A stretch of DNA of 64,000 nucleotides, from positions 6,925,501 through 6,989,500 of the forward strand of contig NC_052028.1 in NCBI RefSeq assembly GCF_015832195.1, in the 5' to 3' direction. Below, one piece after another: positions 1 to 13,522 of the stretch; the stretch's first letter is position 1; the number at the start of each line of letters is the position of its first letter. The position numbers and the translations under genes were made by a program. The DNA is from Motacilla alba alba (Eukaryota > Chordata > Aves > Passeriformes > Motacillidae). The notes beneath the pieces are model-generated. The model was not told the origin of the DNA, did not search any database, and worked only from the letters and a program-made list of their open reading frames with translations.

Positions 1-2752
1 GAAGTTTTACTGAGAGATGTTTTCTTAGTCAGAATGTAGACTTGAATATGTACAACCTGTTTCCAAAGGAATAAATCCAAAATGATGGCTGTTCATTCTA
101 GTAAGAGCTGTATGGAACATTGGAACTAAAATCTAAATTTAACCTGCTTTCATAAATCTTTCAGATGAGCTGGATAAGAAATACTTGCCACAGAAGTGTT
201 TAAAGTTTGAGAAGTTTGCATATTTTCAATGTCTAATGGGCCAGGATACTATTGACTAAATGAGGAGCTTCTCAGAAATAAACTATCAATGTGCTGTGTA
301 CTTAATTTTGAATTTAAAGTGGCCCCCTAGGGATGGAGAATTGAGACAGAAAAGGTATTTGCCAAGATACACACTTCTGGGAAAAGTATCCATTATGCTT
401 AATGAAAATGGGGCACTTATCATAAAGCACTTGTAATTTATCACTTTGACCATTTTGGGATGAATTTCACACAGTGGCAAATCTCTGCTGAATGCAAAAA
501 TGTTCTCAGTCTAAAATGTATAAACTTTCACACACATGCAAAATTGGGAAGTTAAATAAGGTTGAATTATCTTTGGGGGTTTGGGGGTTTTTTGAGGGGG
601 GTGAGAGGGTTGTGGGATTTCTTTTGGCAGGGGAAGCTCTTAGAGTTGTAATTCATCATGACCATCCAAGGAGAAAAAAAATCAAAGTCAGAATCTAAAA
701 AAAAAGAAATCTGTTTTAGAAAAAAAAAACAAGGGATTATTTGTCAATTGGAAACTTAAGTTTCATACAGCTCTAATAGTGAAATTTCTAATGTTTGTTC
801 AGGACTTCTGCACAGATAGTGGGTCTGCAGACAGAAGAACTTTTTATTCCAAAAATCCACCACATATTGATAGCACAAAATAGTTTTATAGATTATAGTT
901 TTTTAAGAAGGAGAGTTATATCACCATGGTTCATAGCTCATCCATTATTTTTTTTTTCGATTGGAGAGAAACATATTTTAATGAATGAAGGCATACTTAT
1001 AATGATGAGTTTCATTTTGATGTTATGTTATCATATATCATCTTTTGGCATTATAAAGTTCATGAAGACTCTGTAACATGTTTTTATCTCTATTGGTGAT
1101 TTTTCAGCAATTAAAAAAAATCTGTGAGTTTTTATTTAAACTGTTAGGGTTTTGGGTTTTCTTTTTTTAAATTAAATTTCACTTTAAAAGTGCTATATAC
1201 TACCCTGTAAGTTATTTTGCAAGACTAGACTTGCATTTACCTGAAGTCTTTCCTCCAACATCAATGGAAATTTAAGATCCAGAAATGTCAGAGTGCCGCC
1301 AATAGCTGAGGTATATTTTTGTACACTTTGCTTCACTTGTGACGTTTTCAACATTCTTGTTCATACAATAGACCTTTCAGCTGTGTAACAGAATAGCCAA
1401 AGCCCAGTGGCAAATTGCTGATCATGAAGCAGAATTTGAAAGCACTAACTGGTGTGCTAATCCAATTCCCTGGGTGGAGTGAATTAATTTCAATAACTGT
1501 TGCAGAACTTTACCAGCTTACAGGATTGACACATGGTATACTGTGGAACACAAGGAACAATTTTACATGATTTGTATATTTTTCATTGTGAGCCTTTCAG
1601 TTAATGTTCTAGGCCAGCATGGTTAACAGTCTATGGCAGTTCTGCTCTGGTATCCAGATCCACTCTGATCTGCTAATCAGGTTTGCAGTCCTCCAAGCAA
1701 TAGACAGGGAATCAAATAGGAGAGGATCAGAGAACTTGTCCTACTGCACAGACTGCTCTAGGGAGAAGGAAAGGAGCTGACAGCTGTTCTTGTTGTTTGA
1801 CCAGCAGCGAGAAAACACATTAATATTTAATAGACCTGAATATTTTATCTATTAAAAGGAGACAAATATTATGTAATTATTTTCACTTATAAGAATCAAA
1901 AAGGGGTCTGAACTGCTGAAATTTTTTCAGAAACAGTTTTTCATAAAAATCAACATATTTTAGAAACACTCCACCTTTAATAGGTTCCAACAGTGAAGGA
2001 CTGATTTTACAAGGTATGAGTGTTCTTTTGTGATATTACAAGATTCCTGTTGAATCACTATGTGCAATATTATGAATTCGTAGGAATCAGATACTATGCA
2101 AGAGAAGATTGATGCCATGAGGAATAAACCTCAAAATATAAGGATGAAAACTTCTACACAAAATTTCTGTTGCATTGACACTGTAAAAGAGGTGGATAAA
2201 TAGTTGTTGGAACTGCTGTTTGTAGCACAGTATCTTTGCTTACACTTTATAGACCAGCAAATCTGTAACGGTTTTCTTGCAATTCCAACACTCTTATTTA
2301 GTAACAATCTCATAAAACTTTCAATCAACAGAAGGTGGTGAGAAGAGAAGTGATGACCAGTCCTCTCATCCACAACTCTGCTTGCAAAATCAAAGGAGAA
2401 GTTAATTCATGCTCCCTTTATGCTGTTGAATTCTCTTCCATGGATAGATCCAGCGTGGACACAGGCACTGGAAATCTCTCTATTTTTGCTTGGTGTTATT
2501 GAGAAGATATTAGGGAAGTTTTTTTTTCCATGGCGGTGGTATCTGCTGAAATCAATGCAATCTCTTGGAGATTTGGTGACTCAGGTGTCCTGTTTTTTCC
2601 ATTTGAGTGAACTCCATCAGGCTGGCTGCAGAGCTTCTCCAGGGCTATTCCAGATGAAACTGTGGCCAAATCTTTCTTTAAATTTCACATCATATTCTTA
2701 TCATATGCAAAATCTGGTTGTTTGGGGTTTCTTCTGTCTTTTTTTTCTTTAA

Positions 2753-2995
2753 ATCATGGAATAGTTTGAGTCAGAAGGGACCTTTAAAGGTCACCTACTT
2801 CAACCTCATTTTAATGAGCAGGCCCATCTTCAGCTAGATCAGGTTGCTCAGGGCATCATCCAATGTGACCTTGGATCCCTGTTTCCAGGGATGGGGCACC
2901 CACCGCCTCTCTGGGCAACCCCTCCCACTGTTTCATCACTCTCATTTTAAAAAAGTTCTTTCGTATGTCTAGTCTGAATCGTCACAGGAGATCTA
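2753..2995 (-). mobile_element. CR1 LINE 3' fragment
   Basis: Read on the plus strand, this is the reverse complement of a CR1 3' end. It starts with an ATCATGGAATAG motif, the complement of the CR1 terminal repeat, followed by an AAGGGACCTTTAAAGGTCA block. Next come TCAGCTAGATCAGGTTGCTCAG, a TTTCCAGGGATGGGGCA block, CTCTCTGGGCAACC, and a TTCTTTCGTATGTCTAGTCT-type segment. The order and content match the CR1 3'UTR and the end of its reverse-transcriptase ORF. It is truncated at the 5' side, as most CR1 copies are, and carries no intact ORF. It is an old insertion in the GABRB2 intron, antisense to the gene. The right boundary is approximate. Confidence 0.9.
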
Positions 2996-5900
2996 CTCCA
3001 TTTTCAAAGATTGTTGATCCTGTTTGGGGTAATGGAAAGGTAGAGAAGGAATTGGGCCTCTATCTTGATTTGCTTCTTGGACACTGAAACCTGAGTAATA
3101 AAATCATGTAGAAATTTAAAAAACATAAAACTAAAGGCAGATTCAGACTCAGTTACCAGCAGATACATTGCCACAGATGTATTAAATCATATAGGACTTG
3201 GTTGATTTTCTTTGCAGTGCGTTCAGATAAAAATGGCCATTAGTATCATCATTTCACTCTTGAAACTTCTCAAGCTGCATTTAGCAGTTTGTTCCTTTAG
3301 TCTAACTCATCATCTTTTGCCTTGTCAAGACTAGTTGTTCTTTCTGTAAACAATCATATTGCTGCTTGTAGGTAAATCACTGGCTTTCTTCTTACTCTAG
3401 ATATCCTTCATTTATTTGAGATAGCAATCACATAATTTCCTCACTTTTCTTTTCGAGTTTTCATCTTATGTCTTGAAATGCCTTTCTTGCCTTGGTGGTC
3501 TCAAGTTTCTTAGTTTCTTTTGTTCTGATTGGCATAGTACTGCAAGTGTGCATAAGGATAGGTACACTGGGAGTGTTCTATGTCTGCTTGAGGACCTAGC
3601 ATATCATAAAGTATGGTATATATACTCTAAGCCATTGATATGTCTTTTTATTCTATGAGCTTTTGCATTTAAAAATGTTGATGGTCATCAGTGTGCTTTT
3701 AGTTCTTTGCGTTTCATGAATCCTCATGCTAATATTGTCTGTGCTTCTTCAAGATGATTAAGATGCATTAAAATACAGGGCCAAATTCCAGCCTCTGACT
3801 TCCCAATATCATGCACCTGTCTTCCTGCGAGTAATTGTCCATGCATTTGGGACATGTTATGCCTTCCACTTTAAGATAATGTACCAAAGGCTTTACTAAA
3901 ATCCAAAAATCATATCTCCTCATACAAATGATCTAGAAAGATTTGGTCTAGAAGCCTCTATGAACCTGTTTTTCTTTTCATTGTAACTTTTTTTTCTTGT
4001 TTCCTTTTGGGAAAGAAGGGGGCTAGGGGAGGGAAACAAGCTACTTTCATAAAACTCTTTAGATTTTTCTCCCTGTGAAGTTTGGCTTTGTCTCCAAGAA
4101 GATGATTCACCTAACCACAATTCCAATGTAGAGCCTGGTACAGCTGCAAATGGTTTCTTAGGCAGACCCCCCAGCCATTTTAAAGTTTCATTTCTGTTAT
4201 GAGAGCTCAGATAATGAGTTTCTTGCTGCTCTTTCAGAGCTGATTTATTCGCCTTAAATTTTTTCCAGAATCTAGGAGCCAAGTTATTATTGGTTAATTT
4301 TTAAATTTATTGTTAATTTGTTGTTTCTAATAATTTTACCTTGGATGTTTCCTCTTGGAACTCTGATTTAGATGGGCTTGCTGATGCTGACCATTGTGAT
4401 GAGTCTGATATATCTTCTAGACATTTGCTGTCTGATCACCTGCCAAGTTCTATATTTTCTATGTTTTCCTGTGTTACTAAATTTCCGGTCAGCCAGCTGC
4501 ATAAGCTGCTGATTTGTCTATTGGATTCTACTGTTGTTTTTTCTACAGTTGCTCATCTGACTCATTTTATCCAAACTACTATGTACATTAATTGACTACT
4601 CTTGAGACATAAATAGGGTGAAAATGCTTTTCAATATCAATTAAATCTATATTTGTTACTCTGGATAGATCAGAAAAACCTCTGCTAGAGTGGTAAACCC
4701 AGGGCTCTCACTTTAAAGACCATGGTAAATGAAAGACTCACTCTTTTCCTCTGTAAAGAAGTGCTTCTTGCCACCTGTATGTTTGACAAGAGGTGATTCC
4801 CATGGAAAAGCAGCTCTGCGCCATCCTCTTCCACAGCACCAGAGGCAGCAGAGATGATCCTCGCTGTGAGTATTGGGAGCACTTCCTACAGGAACACTCT
4901 CATTAAAGGAAGAGCTTCAGATCTGTCTCTTTAAGGGGGTCCTGGTCAGTCTTTTCTTGAGCATCACAATTGTTGCCTCACCAGGACATTAGCTACAAAC
5001 AGGATATGATAATTCCTTTTTTCAACTCAGATATCAAACCTTACAGAGGCATTACCACATAATGATTCAGTGCACCTTTCTTCCATTTCTAGTCCTTCTA
5101 ATTCTTACCTGTATGTCACTCAGGTTTAAGTTATTTCTAAATTATTTCATTATTTTCTAAAATATTTCTAAAATATTTCATTATTTTTTTCTTTATAGTT
5201 AAATCATCTATGTTTATAAGAGTTAGCAAATTAACATTCCTTATATAGAATTTCTTAGCTATGTTCTTTAAAATAATTTGATTTGCCACTTCGCAGAAGC
5301 AGCGTTATGTTTTGCATAATGTAAAATACATGTAAATACATCACTAAATGTGGTTTTAGATTGGATGCAGTTGCAGTAATGATTAAAGTCTACATGCTTC
5401 CAACTTAGCTCAAAGCACAGAGAATGCTCCAATGCACAGGCAATATACCTGAAGTACATGATGACATAAGTCAAATAAATAAAACTACCTTTAATTTTGC
5501 AATCATACTCTGTTATTGTGAGCAGTAACACAGCAATTTCCCTCTGGGAAAGAGGGGGGAAATGTCAGTGTATTATGCAATGCTTTGTAAAACTGTTTAT
5601 GCAGATTTATTCAGTCATTTTCTGTAAATAAATGTGAAGTGACATTGCTAACCTCTGCATGTTTAGATAAGGTTCCTTTTTAAATATACTGAGTGTATTT
5701 TTAAAACAATGAGTAATTCTTTACTCAGACCTCTTTCTATTACATAAGGTAATAGAAAGTCAGCACACCTGAAAGGGACAGCACATTGCTGCTCGCAGTG
5801 CAGATCATGAACAAGGGAAGCTGTCAGACTAATGGCATTTTTCCATCCAAAATTTGGGTACCAGGAACATGGAATGTCAATATGACAATGAGTTTAAATA

Positions 5901-8900
5901 CATCTTAATAGATTTGAATACAATAGAAGTGTTCTCAAGAAATTAATGAAGGGCTTAGGAAGGTAAGAGGGTTTAAACAAATAGAGGTATCTTTGCAATT
6001 CATTGCCCTCCTGGCCCACTGTTGTTATATCTGGATTAGCACGGGGCTGCTACAAGAGGTGAGATGGCAGGCCAATGACAAACAGAAACTTAACCTGCCC
6101 TCAGAAACATTTGGGAACTTTCTTCCCCTTCAAGTTGTCTCAGCTGCCATTTTTTTCCCTACAGCTTTTTGACTAAGGAAAGGAGTCTGACAAGTTAAGT
6201 AGTTTTTCTCAGATCTTTCACTCTAAGGGAACTCCATTGCATTATCAGAGCTTTGAGAGAAATAAGAGCATGTAATCACCTGTTTCACAAGTGATTGCAC
6301 CTAATTATTTCAACTACTCAACTGGTAGGCTAAGGATGGACTGGCAGTTTGTAATCTAGCAAGAAAATGGGACTCCCACAGCATCCTCCTTCTCCAGATG
6401 CCCACTTTCAGATTCACTGTCTAATGTATGGGGGCTCTTGGACCAGGGAGACTGAGAACTTTCTAGACCATTGTGCCAGAAATGCCCTCTGTTACAGCAG
6501 CACACTTGGAAATGGCACAGTCAGTTCAGGTGCTGGTGTCCTACCTGACATTTCCTATGGCAGCTTCCAAACTTCTTTTCACCACTTTACTAGAGAATAA
6601 CTGGAAGAGCCTTGTATTTTTTTTTAATCTGTCATATCCATAGATGTCTCTAGAAAAGAGAATTAGATGGAGGAGTGTGTTAAGCTGAGCCAAAGGGAAT
6701 GCTCTGATCTGTACCTGTGGCTTTTTGCAGCTTGTGATGGCTTTCAGTGCACTGCAAACAGACAAGGTCGCTCTCTTCAATTTTCAGGCTGTGGTGTGAA
6801 GATGCATTAGCAGGGCTGTAGGCCGGAGATAATAGACCTTGCCCCAAAGCAATGCTCCAAAACAATTAGGCTTGGCTAATGCCTTTATTTCCCCACTGAT
6901 TTACTGCTGGCTTGCCACTGGCCTTTTCAGTTCACAGCAATATTTGTTCATTTCTGTCTGAAGAAATCATATAATGCATCTTCAGGGAGAAGAAACTATT
7001 GCAAAGGTACCTAAAACCAGTCAGTACCTATTTCATAGAATGTCACTTTATAGCTTATGGACTAGAGGTACTTCTAGTATAAAACATGAGTAAGCAGAAA
7101 TAACATGTAAGCATATATAAAATTACAAGATGTAAAAGCTTTTGGTAAAAAGAGGATTTTTAAACTGGTTATATGCACAGACTTGGTTAATAAACTGAAC
7201 AGGATATTCAAACACTAAGGCAACAGGAAGCTCTTAAAATTTCGGTCTGAAATCCTTACTGCTCTGTATTGCTGGAGCTAGTGCTGCCACTGTACAGATG
7301 TCAGCGAAGGAATTTATCTCCTTTCTTTCTCTCCAAGGAGAATTTTCCTCTTGTTTGCAGTACAGGTAGAGCTGCATGAGGACTGATTATTGATCCAGGA
7401 TCAGAAGGTATTCCTTCCACAGCAGCTTATTGCAGGACATGTAACGAAGTAGGCATGGATTATAAAAGCTTAGCCTTTCTCCACAATTTCCATCCATGCA
7501 TTCTCAGGGAACAACTTGCATATGAAACAGTCAGCAATGCACAGGGTGTCTGGCCAGCCTCTTCATGTTTTATCAAACCAGAGCTTGGATAGGAGTGAAG
7601 TTTGAGGAGGTTCCCGTTTTAGCTCACAGCACTTTGCAGAAGCAGTCAGAAGGTGATTTTCCACGATCTGTGCTGGTATTCCGCATGACATCTGAATAAA
7701 GGTCAAGTCAACTGCGTGAGGCTTTTTTCCCCCAGTTGCACTCCTTTGAATGCCATATTTAATTAATGTAAGACCAGTGCCTGTACACTTGTTTAAAGCA
7801 CATTCTCCCCTTTGCTTTTGTACTGCATCTACAGCCTGCAACTCTGAGCAGAACACAAGTTTTAGTTCATAAAAGAATCCCTTAGTACAGTTTAGGTCAT
7901 TAGATCAAGATGTGAAGAAATAAGACACGAATAAAGACAAATTATGTACAGTGAAGTAGAAGAAATGTATGTAGCTGCAGTCCAGAAGGTGTGTCTGGCT
8001 AGGGAAATTTGGTGAATTGATTTCCTGAAACATATCAGCTCTAAAGAGTTTGTCAAGGCTCACTTCAGCAGCCAGGAGCTGGCAAATTTCTATCCAAAAC
8101 ATAAGATGTGGCAGTTGCAAGTAGTAGTATGTGCCAGAGAAGGTAACCTACTTGTGCTCATGAATTCTGAGATTGCTGGATTATGTACACTTGGATGTCA
8201 CTAAGTGGTAAAAGTATTATTAGAATGTTGTTACAGTCACTGTTTGTCAGTCTCTTTATTTCCATGAGAATACATTCTAAAGACTCCATCCATTTAGAGG
8301 CATTTAGAGGCATCCATTTAAACACACAGAAATGGAATACTTACTTTTTTATTTTTTAAAGCATCTTAGGGTTTGTGTTGCTTACACATCTGTTAAATTT
8401 AGTGAGACAGTCAAGCTGGCCTATGAAAACCTACGTTTCTTGGTAAATTCACTTAGTTACAAATTCTTATGGGTTCCACTGCTTTCCCAGAATTCTGCAT
8501 ATGGAGAAAGATAGACACCAGGAGTTAGTTTCTTGTAACTTAGGAAAGCATTAGGTAAGTAGATTGCTAGAATTTTGCCTAAACCCAGATATATGTAGTA
8601 GAGAAAATATATGTCTATATGTGAATATATCTTTTTTACTCCTTAGATACTATTTTTCATACTTCTTCAATGATAATAGGTTGTACTACAACATGGTTTC
8701 TATGTCCTTTTTCATTCTCATGTTTCCCTTCTTCTTTTAAGAAGTGTTAGAGACTTGAATATAGTTTTCTTCCCCATATTAAAAATTGTCAAGGCTTCTC
8801 CCTAAACTTAGTGCATCTTACAGCAGTGTGCAAAAAGCTCTCCATACCTGTCCTTGCTCATGTTCTCAAAACCAGCTCCACGTTCTGGTAATGTGATTGT

Positions 8901-11900
8901 CAGAAACCTAACACTTGTGACCTGAAGGCTGCAATAGTAAAGGTCACAGAGCCTAAATCAATATGATTTTTTTCATGTAATGGGTTTTTTTTCACCACTT
9001 TTGATTAATGCACTTTATAATTATTCAAAATATAATATGTTTACCTAACTAAACTCAAGTTTGACTGGCACAAAATGATACGACACCATGAAGAAAACTA
9101 TATTATAGTTTTTATTTTCCCTAGAATTAATGCATACACAAAAACAATTAAAGTATAATACAATTTTTAAAATTATTCATAATATTGGTAAATATTTTGC
9201 ATATACAGAAACTTACTCAGAAACAGCTTTTCAATTACTAACCATACCTTGGCAAGAAAGTTTCTTCATTCTTGTTGCTCATTTTGAAATGAGTGACAAA
9301 ACATTAGATTCTCCCAAAAAAAACACTGTATTGGTGTACAAGTAAATCGTGAAGGAACATTTTAATTTAGTCAGCTTTGGGGTTTTTTTCCATAATTTTA
9401 AAGCAGAAGAATTTTCATTTTAATATTGTCAGGACTAGTGTTCTGAGCCTTGCAGAATCTGTAGCTGTGGAACTGTCTCCATTTCAGGCTTCTAAATCAG
9501 CAATAAACTGATCATATGAGATACTTTTCTGGATCTTTTTTAATTTGGACATTCGTTAGAAATGTTAGAAATTTGTTTTTCTTTTTTTTTTGTCACAAAA
9601 TCTTCCCAGTGATTTTTCTATAGAAAGATTTCAGGAATTTTCTTTTAGTTTTGTTGTCGTCGTTGAATTAGTTGCAGTTTCTCTCCAGAGTTTTATCCTT
9701 GGACCTCTTGCTGTCTCTGAACATGTTTGTCTTTGGCCTGGGCCCAAGAATTATGTGTTCCCCAAAACCGCAAGCCTGAATCTGTTGACAAGGGAGTATA
9801 TCACGGTCAGATGGATGAAACTGGTAGACTGCCATTCAGCCCACCCACTCCCATGACAAGGATGTGCTGTGTAGCTCTTTGCACATTATATTTGGCTTCA
9901 AACAAGAAAAACATCTTTAGTATATTTTACAGACGCTGTTCTAGAGGAGCAACTTAACAACCTTATTTTTGCCATCTAGTTCATATTTCAAAACCATAAC
10001 TATATCCAAATTATACCCTAGAAATTTTGCCAGTTGTTGGGAGAATCGTGTGTTTGATGCATTTTTTATCTTTCATGACACTTTCTTATATAACCAATTT
10101 TGCTCTGTTTCTCTAGTAGATTTCTGGTGCTAGATATGTCTGCTAAATTGTATTTTGTAAGACACCATAATGGGAGACTTATGGTTGCCATGAAGGCTTG
10201 ATTAAAATTTTATTTTATTAGTCACAGATGGAAGTGAGCAGCTTAAGATGCAGGTTCTTGCTGATGTGTTCTTCATTTATATTATCTTCAAGAAAATTAA
10301 TTGTATACTTGTAAATGGGATGATATTTTAAAAAAGAAATAACAAATAACTTAATCAGAGTAGTATTACTAAGAATCCAGACTAACACCTTGTTTTTTGT
10401 GAAACAGTAGGATTTTAGCTGTTGTTAATTGCTACCCCAGAAATCTTCTGTTCTAGATCACCTTCCATGCTTCTTCCTAAATGTCTCAGTAGTAAAAAAA
10501 TTGTTGCTGAAAATTGTATTTGAGATGACATTGATACAAACTTCAAGCTTATTGGATTCTGGGCAGAGGTTTGAACAAGTTCGTATGGTATGGGTTTTAT
10601 TCAAATGTCATCAAAGCAAAGATGCTTTAGCCTCTCACATTTTATCTGGGCACTCATTCTTCAGTGCCTTAAATACAGAATCCCATGTTTAAGTAATGCA
10701 TACTAACAGGAAGTTATATTTCCAACCATTTCTCTAGAATCCTGCAATGCTTGCAACTAAATTATTGATGCATTACTAAAGATAATGATCAAGAAGTTAC
10801 ATATATCAGAAGGTTAAAATGAATGTCTAGAAATTGATTTACAATTAGAGTAATGTTAAAGTTCCATGTTCAGATCTTGTATTTTTTCCTCACCCCCCTT
10901 TTCTTTTTGACTCCTACAGGTTTCTTGCAGGGACAGGGTGTGCTTAGATTTTTAATCTTTGAAAGGTCAAGAACCTGAAGAAAATCCTTCTGTAGTTTGC
11001 AGAGTTTCTCTGAATTTTCTGATCTGAAACCATGTGATGCCACCTGAAACTATAAGGCTGCCCCATTACTGTCCTCTAACTGCACTCTTTACAGCCTGAC
11101 CCAAATTTTAGGTTTACAACAACGCATGCTAGCCTGGTTTCATTTACAGTAACTGCAATACTGGCAGTAAACTGAGTTTTGGACAGACAATGGAAATGCA
11201 GTGTTTCTTGCATTGTTCAAGACATTGTTTCACATATGGATATTTTGAAATATTGGGCATTTGTGTCTTATAAATCTCTATAGCTTTATCTCAGCAGACT
11301 GGTTTATCATGTCAAAAATACCACTATAGCTTTAGGCAGGTGCCCTTTGAAAATCATTAATTGTTTTTTCATCCAGAGTGAACCCAGCAGCAGCTTACAC
11401 AGAGCTCTCTCTGTCCCACAGAGTCCCCCTGTGTAGTCAGGGCCATCCCCAGAGCTCAGTGGTTCCCATTCCATAAGTCAAACCTTGCTGATGAGGTGGA
11501 AGATCCCTATTACAGGTAAAGTGCACATCATAATTTCATCTGATCTTGCTAGAGCCCCTGTGACTAGTCAGGAGTGGAATGTTACTGGTTTTCCAAGCAA
11601 ACCTCATCTTTTAAGAGGTGGGAAACTGTGCTATAGGTAGTAAGGTTTTCATCTACAACAAATTAAATTATATATCTAGACACGTCATGTAAGTCTTCAT
11701 TGAGAAAGAGCTCTTTATTTCTGTCTTCATTTCTTAGGAATATCACTTCACAGGACATATAACTGCTAAATTTCAGGTTTTAATCTTTATAATAGACTGG
11801 GTACCAGTTTGGACTCCATGGTTTAGCTCACCAGATTTTGTTTAAATCTAATGGCATCTCTACTTAACAAAAAGTAAGTTTTCAGTTTGCAACTGTTTTG

Positions 11901-13339
11901 TTTCAAAGAGTTTTTCTATCAGGAATTCCATTCCTACTGTCTATTTTATACACAGTTTCTGAGTCACTCTACCATAAAATACAGTTCCTGCCTGTAGTTG
12001 AAGGTTACAAGTGAAAATGAACAGTGTATGAGAAAGGAGAAATGTCAATGTTGTACCTTTTGAATTCATCAGTATAAATATCTCTTGTACTATAAAGCTG
12101 TGTTTGGCGGAGCAGCAGACCATAATCACCAAGGAACTGATATACTGAAAGTTAATAATTTCAGAGGTCTGGTCATCCTTGGAGGATTCCTAATGAATGT
12201 GTGTGGGAGTTGTAATTTTCTTGTATTTAACAGTTGCTAATGTATTATTGTAAGAGGAATTCCTCAAGAAAGCCATCATTTTGGAGTTTCTAGGTATCAG
12301 GAGGAATATACAATGGTAACAATTCTATGCTTTCCTCTGTATTCCCTTTGTTTCAGACCATCAAAAAAGTCATGGCCACTCTCAAGGCTCCAGAGTCAGC
12401 TTTTCTTCCGTTTGACCTGGACCTACAAATGAATCATTTGCATCATCTATTTTGTCGTTCACATTTAAGATTGGTTTATAAAAACCCCAGTGTCTTGCAT
12501 GGTTGCTTAGCTCTGGTCATTTCTCCTCCACTTCTGCCTTCACCTTTTATTTCCATAGTACTTGCTGCTGCTTTTTCTTCATCTTCATCCTCCCTTCCTT
12601 TCTTGTCCTGGGAATTTCTCCATTAAGTTTGAACTCTGCTGTTCACCATAAAGAGTCTAGTTCTATGGTTGAACAATCCTTCAGCACCAAGAGACCTTTT
12701 TAACCTTCCTCCACCTCCTTTTGAAACCACTTTTACACTTACTTTCCCCCCAGAATAATTTTAATAATTGTTTTCATATCATCATATCTTCCTTGGTCAA
12801 ATGACCAGTTGGAAAAAATACATTTACATCACAACATTGTGTTACCTTGAGGAGCACAGCAAGGCAGTAATAGCACCTCTGAAGCCAGAATGTACCTATG
12901 CTAATTGTTGGCTTAGAGGTCCCTATATATTTTAATTACTTGTCCTGCTATTTTACTACAGTGCTTTAATTTTAAATGAAACATAATAGCTGCCTTATCT
13001 CTAAGGAAACTGGTCTTGATTTTATTAACTTACAGGACAGAAGAATAATTGGCACATATCATTGTCCAGAAATGTATTCAACAAAGGTATCTTTCATTGT
13101 TTTCTAATGTTTTTATCCTCAGAGACATAAAATTCAGGTCTTGACCAGTTATGGTCATGAAAGATCCCATGGCACTTTTTTATAGCGTGGTCATCTCAAC
13201 CCCAAGCACCTGGCCAAATATCAATTTATGTAACTGTTCTGCCTACCCAACATTCCCCACCACCACTCACCCACCCCATAGTTTTAATTGGCTACAACAT
13301 TTTCCATTTCCTCGACTAAAATAAAGTGTGTTGTTCTGC

Positions 13340-13480
13340 ACTGTCAGTCACCACATTTCACCCCAGAGGTGATTGTGCTTCACTGGGAAGTGAAGTGGTT
13401 CTTCTTTCTAATGCTTGTAAAGCGCTTTGGGATCCTTTTGAATGGGTGGTGCTGTTTACAATAAATGTAGTTCACTGTCA
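13340..13480 (+). repeat. Old L2/MIR-like repeat 3' end (tentative)
   Basis: The stretch contains a CCCCAGAGGTGA block, then GTGAAGTGGTTC, and then TGTAAAGCGCTTTGGGATCC near 13419-13438. The last block resembles the TGTAAAGCGCTTTG segment found near the 3' ends of L2 LINEs and MIR-type SINEs in amniotes. An AATAAATGTAGTT-like end follows at about 13460. I assign it from remembered family motifs, so both the class and the boundaries are uncertain. It lies only about 40 bp left of the inverted-end element at 13523. Confidence 0.45.
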
Positions 13481-13522
13481 TTCTATCTCAGGCGTCACTT
13501 TGTTACAAAAGCATGTTTTAGT

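Noticed and set aside
12327..12703. Open frames after a TTGTTTCAG acceptor-like site, possible exon of GABRB2
   Set aside because: The encoded sequence bears no resemblance to any beta-subunit segment; a TTTCAG is common by chance in introns.
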